64,000 bases of DNA from Chryseobacterium indologenes (GTDB lineage: Bacteria; Bacteroidota; Bacteroidia; Flavobacteriales; Weeksellaceae), in the NCBI GenBank assembly GCA_002439165.1, contig DJTE01000001.1, positions 12,437 to 76,436 on the forward strand, given 5' to 3'. The position numbers and the translations under genes are program-made. This document shows positions 26,961 through 36,398 of this stretch, piece by piece; the stretch's first letter is position 1, and the number at the start of each line of letters is the position of its first letter. The notes under the pieces are model-generated. The model made no database searches. It had not been told where the DNA came from and saw only the letters and a program-made list of their open reading frames with translations.

Positions 26961-27845
26961 TTATTTATCATGGCTCTCCTGCTGATTATTTTCTCCGGTA
27001 GTAATACTGATGCTTGTAGGGGTTACCAGCTGGATTTTATCCACATCAAATCGTTCTTTAATATTAAGATAGGCTTTACTTCTTACCTGAGCCAGGTTGG
27101 CACCTACCTTTATCCAGAATTTTACCTGAAGATTGAATGAACCCTGCTTCAGATCGGTGAAAATAACTTCTGCCGTATCGAGTTTATCAACATCATCAAG
27201 ATTTTTTACCACATCCAGAATACCTTTCTGGGCTTTGCTGATATCTTCATCGGCAGGAATTTCAAAATTTAGAATAATTCTCCGTTGTGGGGACGCCGTA
27301 ATATTGTAGAAAGGAGCATTGAAGACCACCTGATTGGGAATATAAGCCTTCTTCCCGTCATCCGTAAGAATCTTTGTCGTTAAAAAACCAATTTCCTGAA
27401 CCGTCCCGGAATGAGCCCCGATGGTAATATAATCCCCGACTTTGAAAGCTTTGTCTATGCCGATAAGGGCTCCTGAAAAAATGCTGGAAACAAGATCCTT
27501 CAGTGCTACCCCGGCAATTACCCCGGCTACCCCTAAACTTCCGATAAATTTCCAGAGAAATCCGCTGAAACCCATAATTTCCAGAGAGATAAAGGTTCCC
27601 ATCAGCATGATCAGAAACCGGAATACGCTGATAAGTGTGACCAGAGAACTTTCTTTCTGGCTTTTAGGGAAAAATTTATGGAATAACTTTACTGCAATCT
27701 GGCTTAAATATTTACTGGTAATAAGAAAGAAGGTAAACACCAGAATTCCGACAATCAGTTTCGGGGTAAGTTCGGCAAATGTTATATACCAGTTTTCCAG
27801 TACTTTGTAAACCATTTCTATATAACTGAGCCCTGTTTTCTCCAT
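26961..27845 (-). CDS. MscS-family mechanosensitive ion channel
   Basis: This 294-residue protein has three N-terminal hydrophobic helices. TM3 is glycine/alanine-rich (GSLGVAGVIAGVALKDLVSSIFSG), as in the MscS pore, and a cytoplasmic beta domain (KVGDYITIGAHSGTVQEIGFLTT, IPNQVVFNAP) follows. It releases small solutes on hypo-osmotic shock from the inner membrane. The gene is divergent from the 1-Cys peroxiredoxin. Compact MscS size, no regulatory extension. Confidence 0.92.
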   Translation of the reverse strand: MEKTGLSYIEMVYKVLENWYITFAELTPKLIVGILVFTFFLITSKYLSQIAVKLFHKFFPKSQKESSLVTLISVFRFLIMLMGTFISLEIMGFSGFLWKFIGSLGVAGVIAGVALKDLVSSIFSGALIGIDKAFKVGDYITIGAHSGTVQEIGFLTTKILTDDGKKAYIPNQVVFNAPFYNITASPQRRIILNFEIPADEDISKAQKGILDVVKNLDDVDKLDTAEVIFTDLKQGSFNLQVKFWIKVGANLAQVRSKAYLNIKERFDVDKIQLVTPTSISITTGENNQQESHDK

Positions 27846-27890
27846 AGATGAATTATTTTTAATTAAATATATAAATTTTCAGCAAAAGTT

Positions 27891-27920
27891 TTGCCAGTTT
27901 CAAAAAGTCTACTAAATTTG
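27891..27920 (+). promoter_or_regulatory. Promoter of the 1-Cys peroxiredoxin gene
   Basis: TTG at 27891-27893, a 19 bp spacer and TAAATTTG at 27913-27920 match the flavobacterial consensus exactly. The start codon is at 27943. Confidence 0.8.
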
Positions 27921-27942
27921 TAGACTAATAAAGCGTAATAAT

Positions 27943-28578
27943 ATGTCAATTAAACTAGGAGATACAGCCCCGGACTTTCAGGCAGAGACCTCATCAGGTG
28001 ATATTAATTTTTATGAATTCTTAGGAAACTCATGGGGAATTCTTTTTTCTCATCCTGCCGATTATACACCCGTTTGCACTACGGAATTAGGATATACATC
28101 GAAACTGAAATCCGAATTTGAGAAGCGGGATGCAAAAGTAATTGCTTTAAGTGTAGACGGAGTAGAGGACCATCAGAACTGGATCAGAGATATTAATGAA
28201 ACCCAGAACACCGAAGTGCAGTTCCCCATTATTGCAGATAAAGACAGAAAGATTTCAGAACTTTATGATTTTATTCATCCTAATGCTTCCGCAACAGCTA
28301 CGGTACGCTCCCTGCTGATTATTGATCCGGAAAAAAAGGTAAGGCTGATTATTACCTATCCGGCTTCCACAGGAAGAAACTTTAATGAAATTATCAGAGT
28401 GCTGGATTCTCTTCAGTTGGTTGATTCCCATAAAATAGCAACTCCCGTGAACTGGGAAAATGGCGATGATGTTATTATTCCTCCGGCAATTTCCACAGAA
28501 GATGCCCGGAAGCTGTTCCCGAAAGGAGTCACTGAAATAAAACCGTATCTGAGATATACGCCCCAACCGAATACATGA
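27943..28578 (+). CDS. 1-Cys peroxiredoxin (Prx6 type)
   Basis: This 211-residue thiol peroxidase reduces hydrogen peroxide and organic hydroperoxides. The peroxidatic Cys45 lies in SHPADYTPVCTTELG, with the required Pro and Thr. No resolving cysteine is present in the C-terminal part, and the long C-terminal domain (NWENGDDVIIPP, then PYLRYTPQP) is typical of Prx6. Cytoplasmic. It has a consensus promoter and shares a terminator with the convergent outer-membrane protein gene. Confidence 0.92.
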   Translation: MSIKLGDTAPDFQAETSSGDINFYEFLGNSWGILFSHPADYTPVCTTELGYTSKLKSEFEKRDAKVIALSVDGVEDHQNWIRDINETQNTEVQFPIIADKDRKISELYDFIHPNASATATVRSLLIIDPEKKVRLIITYPASTGRNFNEIIRVLDSLQLVDSHKIATPVNWENGDDVIIPPAISTEDARKLFPKGVTEIKPYLRYTPQPNT

Positions 28579-28617
28579 TTTATTTGATTTTTTATAGTTT
28601 AGTTTTAATTTGTACGA

Positions 28618-28650
28618 AAAGCGGCCCGGAAAATATTTTCGGGCCGCTTT
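28618..28650. terminator. Bidirectional terminator
   Basis: AAAGCGGCCC/GGGCCGCTTT is a 10 bp perfect stem enclosing the palindrome GAAAATATTTTC. It lies between the convergent ends at 28578 and 28671. Confidence 0.8.
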
Positions 28651-28670
28651 CAATGGATCAGTTGATGTAA

Positions 28671-29258
28671 TTATTTTACATCTCTTGCGATATCTTTAGC
28701 TTTTGAAGTAGGCAGATAAATACTGAATCCTACGTTGAAAGTAATATTTGAATTTAAACCTTCGCTACCGAAACCGGCCTGACCCTGATATTTAACAAGA
28801 CCTTCCAATCCGATATTCGGAGTAATGAAGTAAGAGTACCCTGGACCTACACCGAAATCAAGACCTGTTGTGGAATTACCGTTTTCAACAGATGATCCTC
28901 CGATACCTACGTTACCTTCAAAAAACCAACGTCCGTGGTTTAATAAATTGTCCACTCCTTTTTCACCCGGAGACAGATAATAACGTCCTAATCCACCGAC
29001 TGCATAATCAAATCGGGTTGGGCTTCCGTTTGTAACTTTGCTTATTCCTAAATTAACATATCCTCCGACAGCAACATTATCCTGTATAAAATAAGCGCCT
29101 TTTGGCTGAAGAGCAACGCTGTACCCGCCACCTGTATTTAATCCGAAGTTACTTGTTAAAAGGCTGCTTCCTACCAACCAGTTGCCTTTTTGAATCTGAG
29201 CGTTAGCAGTTGTTGCCAAACCTGCTGCCAATATCCCTGCAAAAATTAGTTTTTTCAT
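28671..29258 (-). CDS. Outer-membrane beta-barrel protein
   Basis: This 195-residue protein has a Sec leader (MKKLIFAGILAAGLATTANAQ-like, cleavage near residue 21). The rest shows alternating glycine/aromatic strands (GNWLVGSSLL, YSVALQPKGAYFI, VAVGGYVNLG, RYYLSP, WFFEGNVGIGG, NITFNVGFSIYLP), which fits an 8-stranded OmpW/OprF-like barrel. Specific function unknown. It stands alone on the minus strand, and a long AT-rich leader upstream suggests an abundant, highly expressed protein. Confidence 0.8.
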   Translation of the reverse strand: MKKLIFAGILAAGLATTANAQIQKGNWLVGSSLLTSNFGLNTGGGYSVALQPKGAYFIQDNVAVGGYVNLGISKVTNGSPTRFDYAVGGLGRYYLSPGEKGVDNLLNHGRWFFEGNVGIGGSSVENGNSTTGLDFGVGPGYSYFITPNIGLEGLVKYQGQAGFGSEGLNSNITFNVGFSIYLPTSKAKDIARDVK

Positions 29259-29419
29259 AATTTATTATTTTAATAATTAAATGTTATCATTTGTAGAATA
29301 CAAGAAAAACAAGAAATGTGCCAAGTTTCTTAATTTTAGATAATTTTTCTGAATAAGTGTTAATTTCAGGATAGTGAAAAATAAAAATTATTTAGTTAAA
29401 ATTTTGAAGATTTTATAAT

Positions 29420-29935
29420 TTACAGATACAGGAGAATAATGGAAATCACCAGTCCGGCAATGGTAAATTTGATGCCTCTTTTGAAAGCTTTGGTTTTGGG
29501 ATTAAACATCCAGAAGCTGGAAATGACAAAGAAAAATAAAGAGATTCCAAAGAAAGTGTTCAGAGGCGATAGCGGTTCCTTAGACTGGGATTTGTGAAGT
29601 TTTACCATCTTGTCCAGAACAAAGGGAAGTTCTTTTTTAGCATATTTTGCCTTTCCGGTAGAAGCATCATACGTTCCCTGTTTAAAATAAAGGATATTGC
29701 CTTCTGTCTTTTCCACTTCAAGGCCTTTGATCTTCAGTTCTTTTCCCAGTTCTTTTTCTGAAAGGTTGGTGGCTAACGTTTTATCATACTTTTTTTCTTT
29801 TTTCAGAAAATCAGTATCCCTGTAAACGAGCAATACACCGCTTACCGCATAAATTGCCATTATCCCGGCCAGGAAATAACCCAGATACCGGTGGGTGATT
29901 CTCATAAAAGTTCTCGTGTCTTTAATTTTGTCCAT
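29420..29935 (-). CDS. PepSY-associated membrane protein
   Basis: This 171-residue protein has an N-terminal helix with the PepSY-TM pattern RITHRYLGYFLAGIMAIYAVSGVLL, a periplasmic stretch (about 40-110) and two C-terminal helices (TFFGISLFFFVISSFWMF, FTIAGLVISIILLYL). Proteins of this type accompany siderophore receptors and are thought to aid iron release or reduction. It lies 65 bp or more downstream of the TonB receptor on the same strand, so co-transcription is likely. The start at 29935 (MDKIKDTR) is preferred to 29962. Confidence 0.8.
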   Translation of the reverse strand: MDKIKDTRTFMRITHRYLGYFLAGIMAIYAVSGVLLVYRDTDFLKKEKKYDKTLATNLSEKELGKELKIKGLEVEKTEGNILYFKQGTYDASTGKAKYAKKELPFVLDKMVKLHKSQSKEPLSPLNTFFGISLFFFVISSFWMFNPKTKAFKRGIKFTIAGLVISIILLYL

Positions 29936-30026
29936 ATCGTATTGTTTGTTTTTTAAATTCAAAAAGCGGAAGCTGCAAAAATGCAGTTTCCACTTGATTG
30001 ATGAAATTACTGTCAGTATTTAATTC

Positions 30027-32336
30027 CTAAAGCTTGTATGTCAGCGTAAAATAGAAGTTTCTCGGTGTGATAGGATTCACCGAATAGTTTTCGTGAACAT
30101 TATAGTTTACGACATCAAATAAATTACCCACTTTCCCCTGGATAGAGAATTTTTTCCATTCATAACCTGCGGAAAGAGTGACTGTCATATAATCTTTCAG
30201 CTCAAACATTCTGGTAACATTGTTTCTGCTGATATTGGTGGATTTTGAATCATTCCATCCGGCAAGTCTGTCCCCGATATAATAAATCCCGGCTCCTATT
30301 TTCAAACCTTTCACATAATTGGTGAATTTATAGAAAACAGATAGATTGGCCGTAGTAGCCGGAGTTCTTACGAGTCTCTGGTTTTCAACATAACCTTTTT
30401 CCGGAGTGCTGGTATAAACCGTGTTGTTGTATGAGAACCCTCCGATGATGGAAAGGTTTTCATTCGGGTTTCCGGTAATATCCAGTTCCACCCCGCGGCT
30501 TCTGGTTTTTCCGGCAAACTCTTTCAGGTTACTGTCCGGAGTCTGAGGACTTCCGGCTGCATCAAGATAGAAATAGTTTTGATAAGTATTATTGTTGTTG
30601 ATCTGGTATACTGTTAAATTGACCGCCAAAGCATTCTTCCAGAAGTTTTTCTTGGCTCCGATCTCATACTGATCAATCGTGGTGGGTCTTATTGCCTGCT
30701 TAGACAGAAGCCTTACTCTGTTCACTACATCATTGGCAGTGCCCGATGTATCAAGGTTGTCAATTTCGTTGGACATATATCCCGCATTGGCAGCAAATGA
30801 ATTGGTATAGGTTGCAAATACCGATAAGTTATCATCCGGCATATACACCAAACCGATTTTTGGAGATACCGCCTGATCTGAAGTGGCTGAATTGGGAGTT
30901 TCGGTTTTTAAGCCTGTTCTGAACTTGGTATTAAGAGTAGGCATATTCTCAATATAAGACCATCGTAAACCGGCAATCACTTTAAACTGCCTGGTCAGGC
31001 TGATAAAATCCTGAACATATACTCCGATTCTTCTGGTATTGATGCGGGTTTTATCTGATTTTTCAGCATCAGGAACAGCTCCGCCCATCCAGGTCGCAGG
31101 ATTATCAAGATATAGGAGGCTTCCACTGTTTCCGTTAGTCCCGTAAATATAACTGGAGCCATAGGTAAGACCGTTGGAAGGGTTATAATAAGTGTAGGCA
31201 TCAGCTGTGCCATAATCGGCATCAGCCCCCATCAGAATCTTATGACTGATCTTTCCGGTGTTGAACTCTCCATTGAGGTTAGCCTGCAGTGAAGTATAGT
31301 TCTGTTCGTTGTACGTTCTGTTAAGAGGTCTCTTCCACGCAAGTCTGCCGTCGGAAGCATATTCCCACTGCACTCTTTCTGTAGAAAAATAGTCTTTCGT
31401 ATAATTCTGATAAGAAGCTACCGTGTTCAGAGACCATCTTTCATTAAACTGATGATTAAAGGTAACATTCGTAGAAACCTGTTCCACATTCTGGTATTGC
31501 CAGTCTGTTCCTAAAAATACATTTCTTGGAAGCTGGGTAACGAGTGAATAACTTTTATCTCTGTTGGTAATAGTTCCCAGACCAAAATCCGGAGTAAAAT
31601 TATTCTTTAAATAATCAGCTTCTACAATTAATTGAGATTTCGGGCTGATATTGAACAGGAATGACGGGTTGAAATAATATTTTTCAGATTCTACCACATC
31701 TCTGAAACTTTCAGCATATTCGTAAGCTCCATTGATCCTGAAGGCTATGTTTTTAGACAGCGGACCGTAAATATCCACCGTAGGCTTATAAGAATTCCAG
31801 CTTCCCGCATTCAGACCGATGCTTCCTCCGAAATTAAACTTAGGTTTCTTGGTAATCATATTGATAATCCCTCCGGCAGCTGTATTCCCGTAAAGCATGG
31901 CATTAGCCCCCTTCAGAACTTCCACTCTCTCCAAACCGCTTACCTCAGGAAAAATACCGCTGTTGATTCTTGTTCCGTTCTTAAACATATTATCATTCCC
32001 CAGCATATAACCCCTTCCTCCAAAACTGTCCTGAGAGTTTCCTCTTGAAGAAGTAACATACATTCCGTTGACATTCTGAAGAACATCGCTCAACTGTTTG
32101 GCCTGCTGCTGCTCAATGATCTCGTGAGTAACGATAGCAATGGCCTGAGGATTTTCCATTACCGTCAGGTTAGACTTTGTAGATAGCGTTCTTGCCTGGT
32201 TCGGATTCCCTGTTTTATGAAGATTAATATCCTCAATAGTCTGAGTCCTGATGGTGTCTGCCTCAGCATTTTTTAGTTGTGCACCCAATGAAACAGCGGT
32301 GAACAGAAGGCCTAAAGAAAGTAGTTGTCTTTTCAT
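30027..32336 (-). CDS. TonB-dependent siderophore receptor
   Basis: This 769-residue outer-membrane transporter has a signal peptide (1-19), a plug domain (about 55-170, with MENPQAIAIVTHEIIEQQQAKQLSDVL and ERVEVLKGANAMLYGN) and a 22-strand barrel ending in the aromatic-rich strand FYFTLTYKL. The plug with VEVLKG and the GGIINMITKKP segment are typical of ferric-siderophore (FhuE/FpvA-like) receptors. There is no SusC-type carboxypeptidase domain. A Fur-like box overlaps the promoter. The downstream PepSY protein supports a role in iron uptake. Confidence 0.92.
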   Translation of the reverse strand: MKRQLLSLGLLFTAVSLGAQLKNAEADTIRTQTIEDINLHKTGNPNQARTLSTKSNLTVMENPQAIAIVTHEIIEQQQAKQLSDVLQNVNGMYVTSSRGNSQDSFGGRGYMLGNDNMFKNGTRINSGIFPEVSGLERVEVLKGANAMLYGNTAAGGIINMITKKPKFNFGGSIGLNAGSWNSYKPTVDIYGPLSKNIAFRINGAYEYAESFRDVVESEKYYFNPSFLFNISPKSQLIVEADYLKNNFTPDFGLGTITNRDKSYSLVTQLPRNVFLGTDWQYQNVEQVSTNVTFNHQFNERWSLNTVASYQNYTKDYFSTERVQWEYASDGRLAWKRPLNRTYNEQNYTSLQANLNGEFNTGKISHKILMGADADYGTADAYTYYNPSNGLTYGSSYIYGTNGNSGSLLYLDNPATWMGGAVPDAEKSDKTRINTRRIGVYVQDFISLTRQFKVIAGLRWSYIENMPTLNTKFRTGLKTETPNSATSDQAVSPKIGLVYMPDDNLSVFATYTNSFAANAGYMSNEIDNLDTSGTANDVVNRVRLLSKQAIRPTTIDQYEIGAKKNFWKNALAVNLTVYQINNNNTYQNYFYLDAAGSPQTPDSNLKEFAGKTRSRGVELDITGNPNENLSIIGGFSYNNTVYTSTPEKGYVENQRLVRTPATTANLSVFYKFTNYVKGLKIGAGIYYIGDRLAGWNDSKSTNISRNNVTRMFELKDYMTVTLSAGYEWKKFSIQGKVGNLFDVVNYNVHENYSVNPITPRNFYFTLTYKL

Positions 32337-32370
32337 TTTATTTTTATGTAGAACAGTTTTAAATAAGCGG

Positions 32371-32403
32371 CAAAAGTAATTATTTGTTTAGAATAATTAA
32401 AAA
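32371..32403 (-). promoter_or_regulatory. Promoter and Fur-like box upstream of the TonB receptor
   Basis: On the minus strand TACTTTTG (32378-32371) matches TAnnTTTG, with TTA at the -33 position 19 bp upstream. TTTAGAATAATTAAAAA at 32387-32403 (plus strand) fits an inverted-repeat iron box of type TTTAGAATnATTCTAAA, as I recall it, with two mismatches, and covers the -33 region. Iron-dependent repression is inferred. Confidence 0.45.
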
Positions 32404-32510
32404 TAATTTAATGATTTTTATCATGTGATGCAGAATTAATAAAAATCTCTATTGTTTTGATAGACTGATCATTTGAAGGATATTGAATATCTTTGTAAAA
32501 AATTATACAT

Positions 32511-33566
32511 ATGCAATTGGTAAAAGCTGGACTCTGTGCTTTCGGAATGAGCGGAAAAGTATTTCATGCCCCTTTTTTAAAGGAACATCCCGGATTTTTT
32601 ATTTCAGGTGTTGTAGAAAGGAGTAAAGAAGATTCTAAAGAAAAATATCCGCAGGCAATAATTTATCGTTCTGTGGAAGAAATGCTTCTGAATCCGGAAA
32701 TAGAACTGGTTATTATCAATACACCCGTCCAGACCCATTATGAATATGCAAAAAAAGCACTTGCAGCCGGGAAAAATATCATCGTAGAAAAACCATTCAC
32801 CGTAAATGTTGATGAAGCGGAAGAACTTGTAAGCCTTGCAGATGAAAAAGGTCTGTTTTTAAGTGTATACCAGAACAGAAGATTCGACCGTGATTTTCTT
32901 CAGGTACAGCATATTTTGAACAGCGGAAAACTGGGTTCCGTTAAAGAAGCTGAAATCCGTTTCGACAGGTTCCGTACCACTCCGGGCGGGAAACAGCATA
33001 AAGAAAATCCAGACCAGGCAGGTTCTGGCTCACTGCATGATCTTGGTGCCCACCTGGTGGATCAGGCTGTACAGTATTTCGGGTATCCGGAGAAGCTGTT
33101 TGCAGATGTCTTTTCCATGAAAGGACCCGAATTTGCCAATGATTATTTTGAAATTCTGCTGTTCTATAAAAATGAACTGAGAGTAAGGCTGAAATCTTCG
33201 GTCTTCACTAAAGAAGCACATTATGCTTATGCTATACACGGTGGAAAAGGAAGTTTTCTTCAGGAGAGAACTGATAATCAGGAAAATGAACTGGCAGCGG
33301 GAGCAGTTCCTGTATACGGAGAAGAATGGACCATCGCATTAAAAGAAGAAGATGGAATTCTGAACTGCCTGAATGAAAACGGTGAAACCGAAAGGATATT
33401 AACTCTGAGCGAACCCGGAAATTATATGGATTACTATCAGCAGATTTATGAGCATATAGTGTTCGGATATCCACTGCCGTCCCCGGGAAAAGAAGTGGTA
33501 CAGAATATGAAAATCATTGATGCCGCTCTGAAGAGTGCAGAAGAAGGCAGAATAGTTAAGCTATAA
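32511..33566 (+). CDS. Gfo/Idh/MocA-family NAD(P)-dependent oxidoreductase
   Basis: This 351-residue protein has an N-terminal Rossmann domain (AGLCAFGMSGKVFHAPFL, residues 5-22) with the family EKPF motif (about residue 95) and a C-terminal alpha/beta domain (GSGSLHDLGAHLVDQAVQYFG, with the conserved D/H pair). Such enzymes oxidise or reduce sugars and cyclitols or reduce biliverdin. The GKVFHAPF start resembles the YhhX/YdgJ subgroup. Substrate unknown. Single gene, ending at a shared long hairpin. Confidence 0.9.
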   Translation: MQLVKAGLCAFGMSGKVFHAPFLKEHPGFFISGVVERSKEDSKEKYPQAIIYRSVEEMLLNPEIELVIINTPVQTHYEYAKKALAAGKNIIVEKPFTVNVDEAEELVSLADEKGLFLSVYQNRRFDRDFLQVQHILNSGKLGSVKEAEIRFDRFRTTPGGKQHKENPDQAGSGSLHDLGAHLVDQAVQYFGYPEKLFADVFSMKGPEFANDYFEILLFYKNELRVRLKSSVFTKEAHYAYAIHGGKGSFLQERTDNQENELAAGAVPVYGEEWTIALKEEDGILNCLNENGETERILTLSEPGNYMDYYQQIYEHIVFGYPLPSPGKEVVQNMKIIDAALKSAEEGRIVKL

Positions 33567-33579
33567 ATAGAGGGGAAGA

Positions 33580-33625
33580 TTGAAATGTCGGAGGATTTTA
33601 CAGAAACAGTCCTCCGACATTTCAA
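33580..33625. terminator. Bidirectional terminator with 16 bp stem
   Basis: TTGAAATGTCGGAGGA/TCCTCCGACATTTCAA is a perfect 16 bp inverted repeat with a 14-base loop. It lies between the convergent ends at 33566 and 33627. Confidence 0.85.
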
Positions 33626-33626
33626 T

Positions 33627-35513
33627 TTATAAGATCTCCTGAAGTTCCAGCCATCTCATTTCATGATCCCCAAGTTTTCCGGAAACGGTTTCTAGTTCGT
33701 CAGATAGCCTGGCTACTTTTTCATAATCTGTTTCATTATTAAGCAGATCCAGAATTTTGGCACGCTGTTCTTCAAGCTCAGGCATTTCCTTTTCAATCGT
33801 TTCAAGCTCTCTCTGCTCCTTGAAAGTAAGTTTTCTTTTCTTGGTATTGGTAGCATCAGCAACAGGTGCGGTTTCTTTAACAGGTTCCGGTTTTGGAGCT
33901 GTATTCTTTTCCAAAGCTTCTTCACGGCTTCTGGCTTCCCTGTACTCTGAAAAATTCCCGACAAAATCCCTGATCTTTCCGTTTCCTTCAAAAGCAAGAA
34001 TATGATCTACGATTCTGTCCATGAAATAACGGTCGTGAGATACAATGATCAGCGATCCCTGGAATTGCTGCAGGAAATTTTCCAACACGGTGAGTGTAGG
34101 AAGATCAAGATCGTTCGTAGGTTCATCAAAAATCAGAAAATTAGGATTCTGATAAAGGATATACATCAGGTGCAGTCTTCTTTTTTCACCACCGGAGAGC
34201 TTGGAAATAGGAGAGTACTGCGTCTGGTCATCAAACAGGAACAGTCTTAAAAACTGAGATGCGGAAAGGCTTTTTCCGTTGGCCAGAGGGTAGAATTCCG
34301 CAATTTCCTTAATGAAATCAATGACACGTTCATCCTCTTTATAAGTAAGTCCTTTTTGAGAAAAATATCCAAATGAGATTGTCTCACCGGTTTCTATTTC
34401 TCCTTTGTCGGTCTTTTCATATCCCTGGATAATATTCAGTAAGGTAGATTTTCCGGCTCCGTTTTTTCCTACAATCCCTATTTTTTCTCCACGCTGGAAC
34501 TGGTAACTGAAATCTTTCAGCAGCAGCTTTTCACCGAAGCTCTTATCAATATGTTTAAGCTCAAGGACTTTTTTTCCCAGGCGTTTCATTTCAAAATCCA
34601 GCTCAAGGGCCTGTTTTCTGGTATCGGTCTTGGCTACTTTTTCAGTTTCGTAAAAAGAATCGATTCTGCTTTTAGATTTTGTAGTTCTGGCTTTAGGCTG
34701 TCTGCGCATCCATTCCAGTTCCTTCCGGTAAAGGTTGTTGGCCTTGTCGATCGTGGCATTCATATTTTCCTCACGGATCATTTTATTTTCCAGATACACT
34801 GCGTAGGAACCGTTGTGAAGGTAAAGGTTCTGATCTTCCATTTCCCAGATCATATCACAGACACTGTCCAGAAAGTAACGGTCGTGCGTTACAAGAAGAA
34901 GGGTGATTTTAGCTTTGTTCAGATAATTTTCAAGCCACTCCACCATTTTCACATCCAGGTGATTGGTAGGTTCGTCCATGATCAGCAGGGTATGTCTGTG
35001 CTCGGCTCTGGTTTCTGTAAGAAGCTTAGCCAGGGCAACACGCTTGATCTGTCCTCCGGATAATGTTCCCATTTTTGCTTCCAGATCTGTGATCTTCAGC
35101 TGGGAAAGAATCTGTTTCATTTCGTTTTCCAGATCCCAGGCTTTATGAACTTCCATATCAGCCAAAGCCTTTTCAATAAAAGCACTGTCGGTAGAATGAA
35201 GGGATTTGTGATAATTTTTAAGAGCCATAATCGGCTCCGAATCCAGAGTCATCATAAATTCTTCGATGGTCAGGTCCGGATTATAATCAATCTCCTGGTC
35301 GAATAAAACCACCTGAATATCTTTATTGATGATTACATTTCCGCTGTCTGCAATTTCTTTCCCCATCAGAATTTTAAGAAGGGTAGATTTTCCGCTTCCG
35401 TTTTTGGCAACAATAGCGATCTTGTCTCCCTCATTGATGTGGAAAGAGATGTTTTCAAACAAAACTTTGATGCCGTAAGATTTGGTTAGGTTTTCTGCAG
35501 AAACGTAATTCAT
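33627..35513 (-). CDS. ABC-F family ATP-binding protein (Uup/EttA type)
   Basis: This 628-residue protein has two ABC ATPase domains and no membrane domain. Walker A motifs are AKNGSGKSTLL (about residue 36) and GKNGAGKSTLL (about 345); signatures are LSGGQIKR and LSGGEKRR, each followed by MDEPTNHLD or FDEPTNDLD. The linker between domains is about 80 residues. The C-terminal extension (KKRKLTFKEQRELE, then a coiled coil) is typical of Uup. These proteins act on ribosomes. It is a single-gene unit. Confidence 0.93.
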   Translation of the reverse strand: MNYVSAENLTKSYGIKVLFENISFHINEGDKIAIVAKNGSGKSTLLKILMGKEIADSGNVIINKDIQVVLFDQEIDYNPDLTIEEFMMTLDSEPIMALKNYHKSLHSTDSAFIEKALADMEVHKAWDLENEMKQILSQLKITDLEAKMGTLSGGQIKRVALAKLLTETRAEHRHTLLIMDEPTNHLDVKMVEWLENYLNKAKITLLLVTHDRYFLDSVCDMIWEMEDQNLYLHNGSYAVYLENKMIREENMNATIDKANNLYRKELEWMRRQPKARTTKSKSRIDSFYETEKVAKTDTRKQALELDFEMKRLGKKVLELKHIDKSFGEKLLLKDFSYQFQRGEKIGIVGKNGAGKSTLLNIIQGYEKTDKGEIETGETISFGYFSQKGLTYKEDERVIDFIKEIAEFYPLANGKSLSASQFLRLFLFDDQTQYSPISKLSGGEKRRLHLMYILYQNPNFLIFDEPTNDLDLPTLTVLENFLQQFQGSLIIVSHDRYFMDRIVDHILAFEGNGKIRDFVGNFSEYREARSREEALEKNTAPKPEPVKETAPVADATNTKKRKLTFKEQRELETIEKEMPELEEQRAKILDLLNNETDYEKVARLSDELETVSGKLGDHEMRWLELQEIL

Positions 35514-35741
35514 TGGAATGTAATGGTTTGATTTTAAATTTCAGTTGAGCCGCAAAAATACGAAAATGTAGCTAGAAAACTTTTACATAAAGCAAAGTAA
35601 AATCTCCAGACTCAGCCTGTTTTAAAATTTATTTAACGGAGCTGTAACGCCTTTCTGCGAAATCATTTACTAAATTTGATATACGTAACATGGCCGGTTT
35701 CAGAAGCCCGCGCCAATTAATATAATAGAATTTTAAATAAA

Positions 35742-36254
35742 ATGAAAAGAGTAATTGTTGACATGGATGGGGTGATGGCAGATGTTTATCATCAGCTTGT
35801 AAAATTTGAAAAAAGAGATTCAGGAAATGAAATTGAAATTCGCGGGCTGGCCGGCCTGCCAGAAGCTGAAGCGTTTCCAAACGGTAAAAAACACGTTAAT
35901 GAAATTGGTTTTTTCAGGACACTTCCTTTGATGGAAGGAAGCCGTGAAGCTTTGGAGTATTTAAATGATAAATATGAACTGTATATTGTTTCTGCCGGAA
36001 TGGAATTCCCCAACAGTTTGAGAGAGAAATTCGACTGGCTAGCAGAACATTTCCCATTTATCTCCTGGGAACAGATTGTTTTATGCGGAAGTAAAAAACC
36101 GGTTTCGGGGGATGTAATGATAGATGATTATCCTAAAAATCTTGACCATTTTTCCGGTGAAAAATTTATTTTTACCCAGCCTCATAATGAACTTATAGAA
36201 AATGAAAATTACCGGAGAGTGGGTTCCTGGAAAGAGATCATGAATATTTTATAG
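35742..36254 (+). CDS. 5'-nucleotidase, NT5C/deoxyribonucleotidase type (HAD family)
   Basis: This 170-residue HAD-fold phosphatase has the motif VDMDGVMAD (Asp7 nucleophile, Asp9) at the start, VSAGM as motif II, and MIDDYPKNLDHF as motif IV. It resembles mitochondrial/cytosolic 5'(3')-deoxyribonucleotidases, which hydrolyse dNMPs. Length is usual for the family. A TAAATTTG -7-like element lies at 35671-35678. No operon partner. Confidence 0.88.
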   Translation: MKRVIVDMDGVMADVYHQLVKFEKRDSGNEIEIRGLAGLPEAEAFPNGKKHVNEIGFFRTLPLMEGSREALEYLNDKYELYIVSAGMEFPNSLREKFDWLAEHFPFISWEQIVLCGSKKPVSGDVMIDDYPKNLDHFSGEKFIFTQPHNELIENENYRRVGSWKEIMNIL

Positions 36255-36398
36255 CAGTCCGGTTGATCTGTTTTTTAGAATAATGAGGGTAAACAGACTG
36301 TTTTTTAGAAAAAAATTAACTAAAAGATCTTTAAATTTAATAAGGTGTTATGAGTATTGCATCCCGGAAATAAGGAATTTTGCACCAAACTTTTAAAC

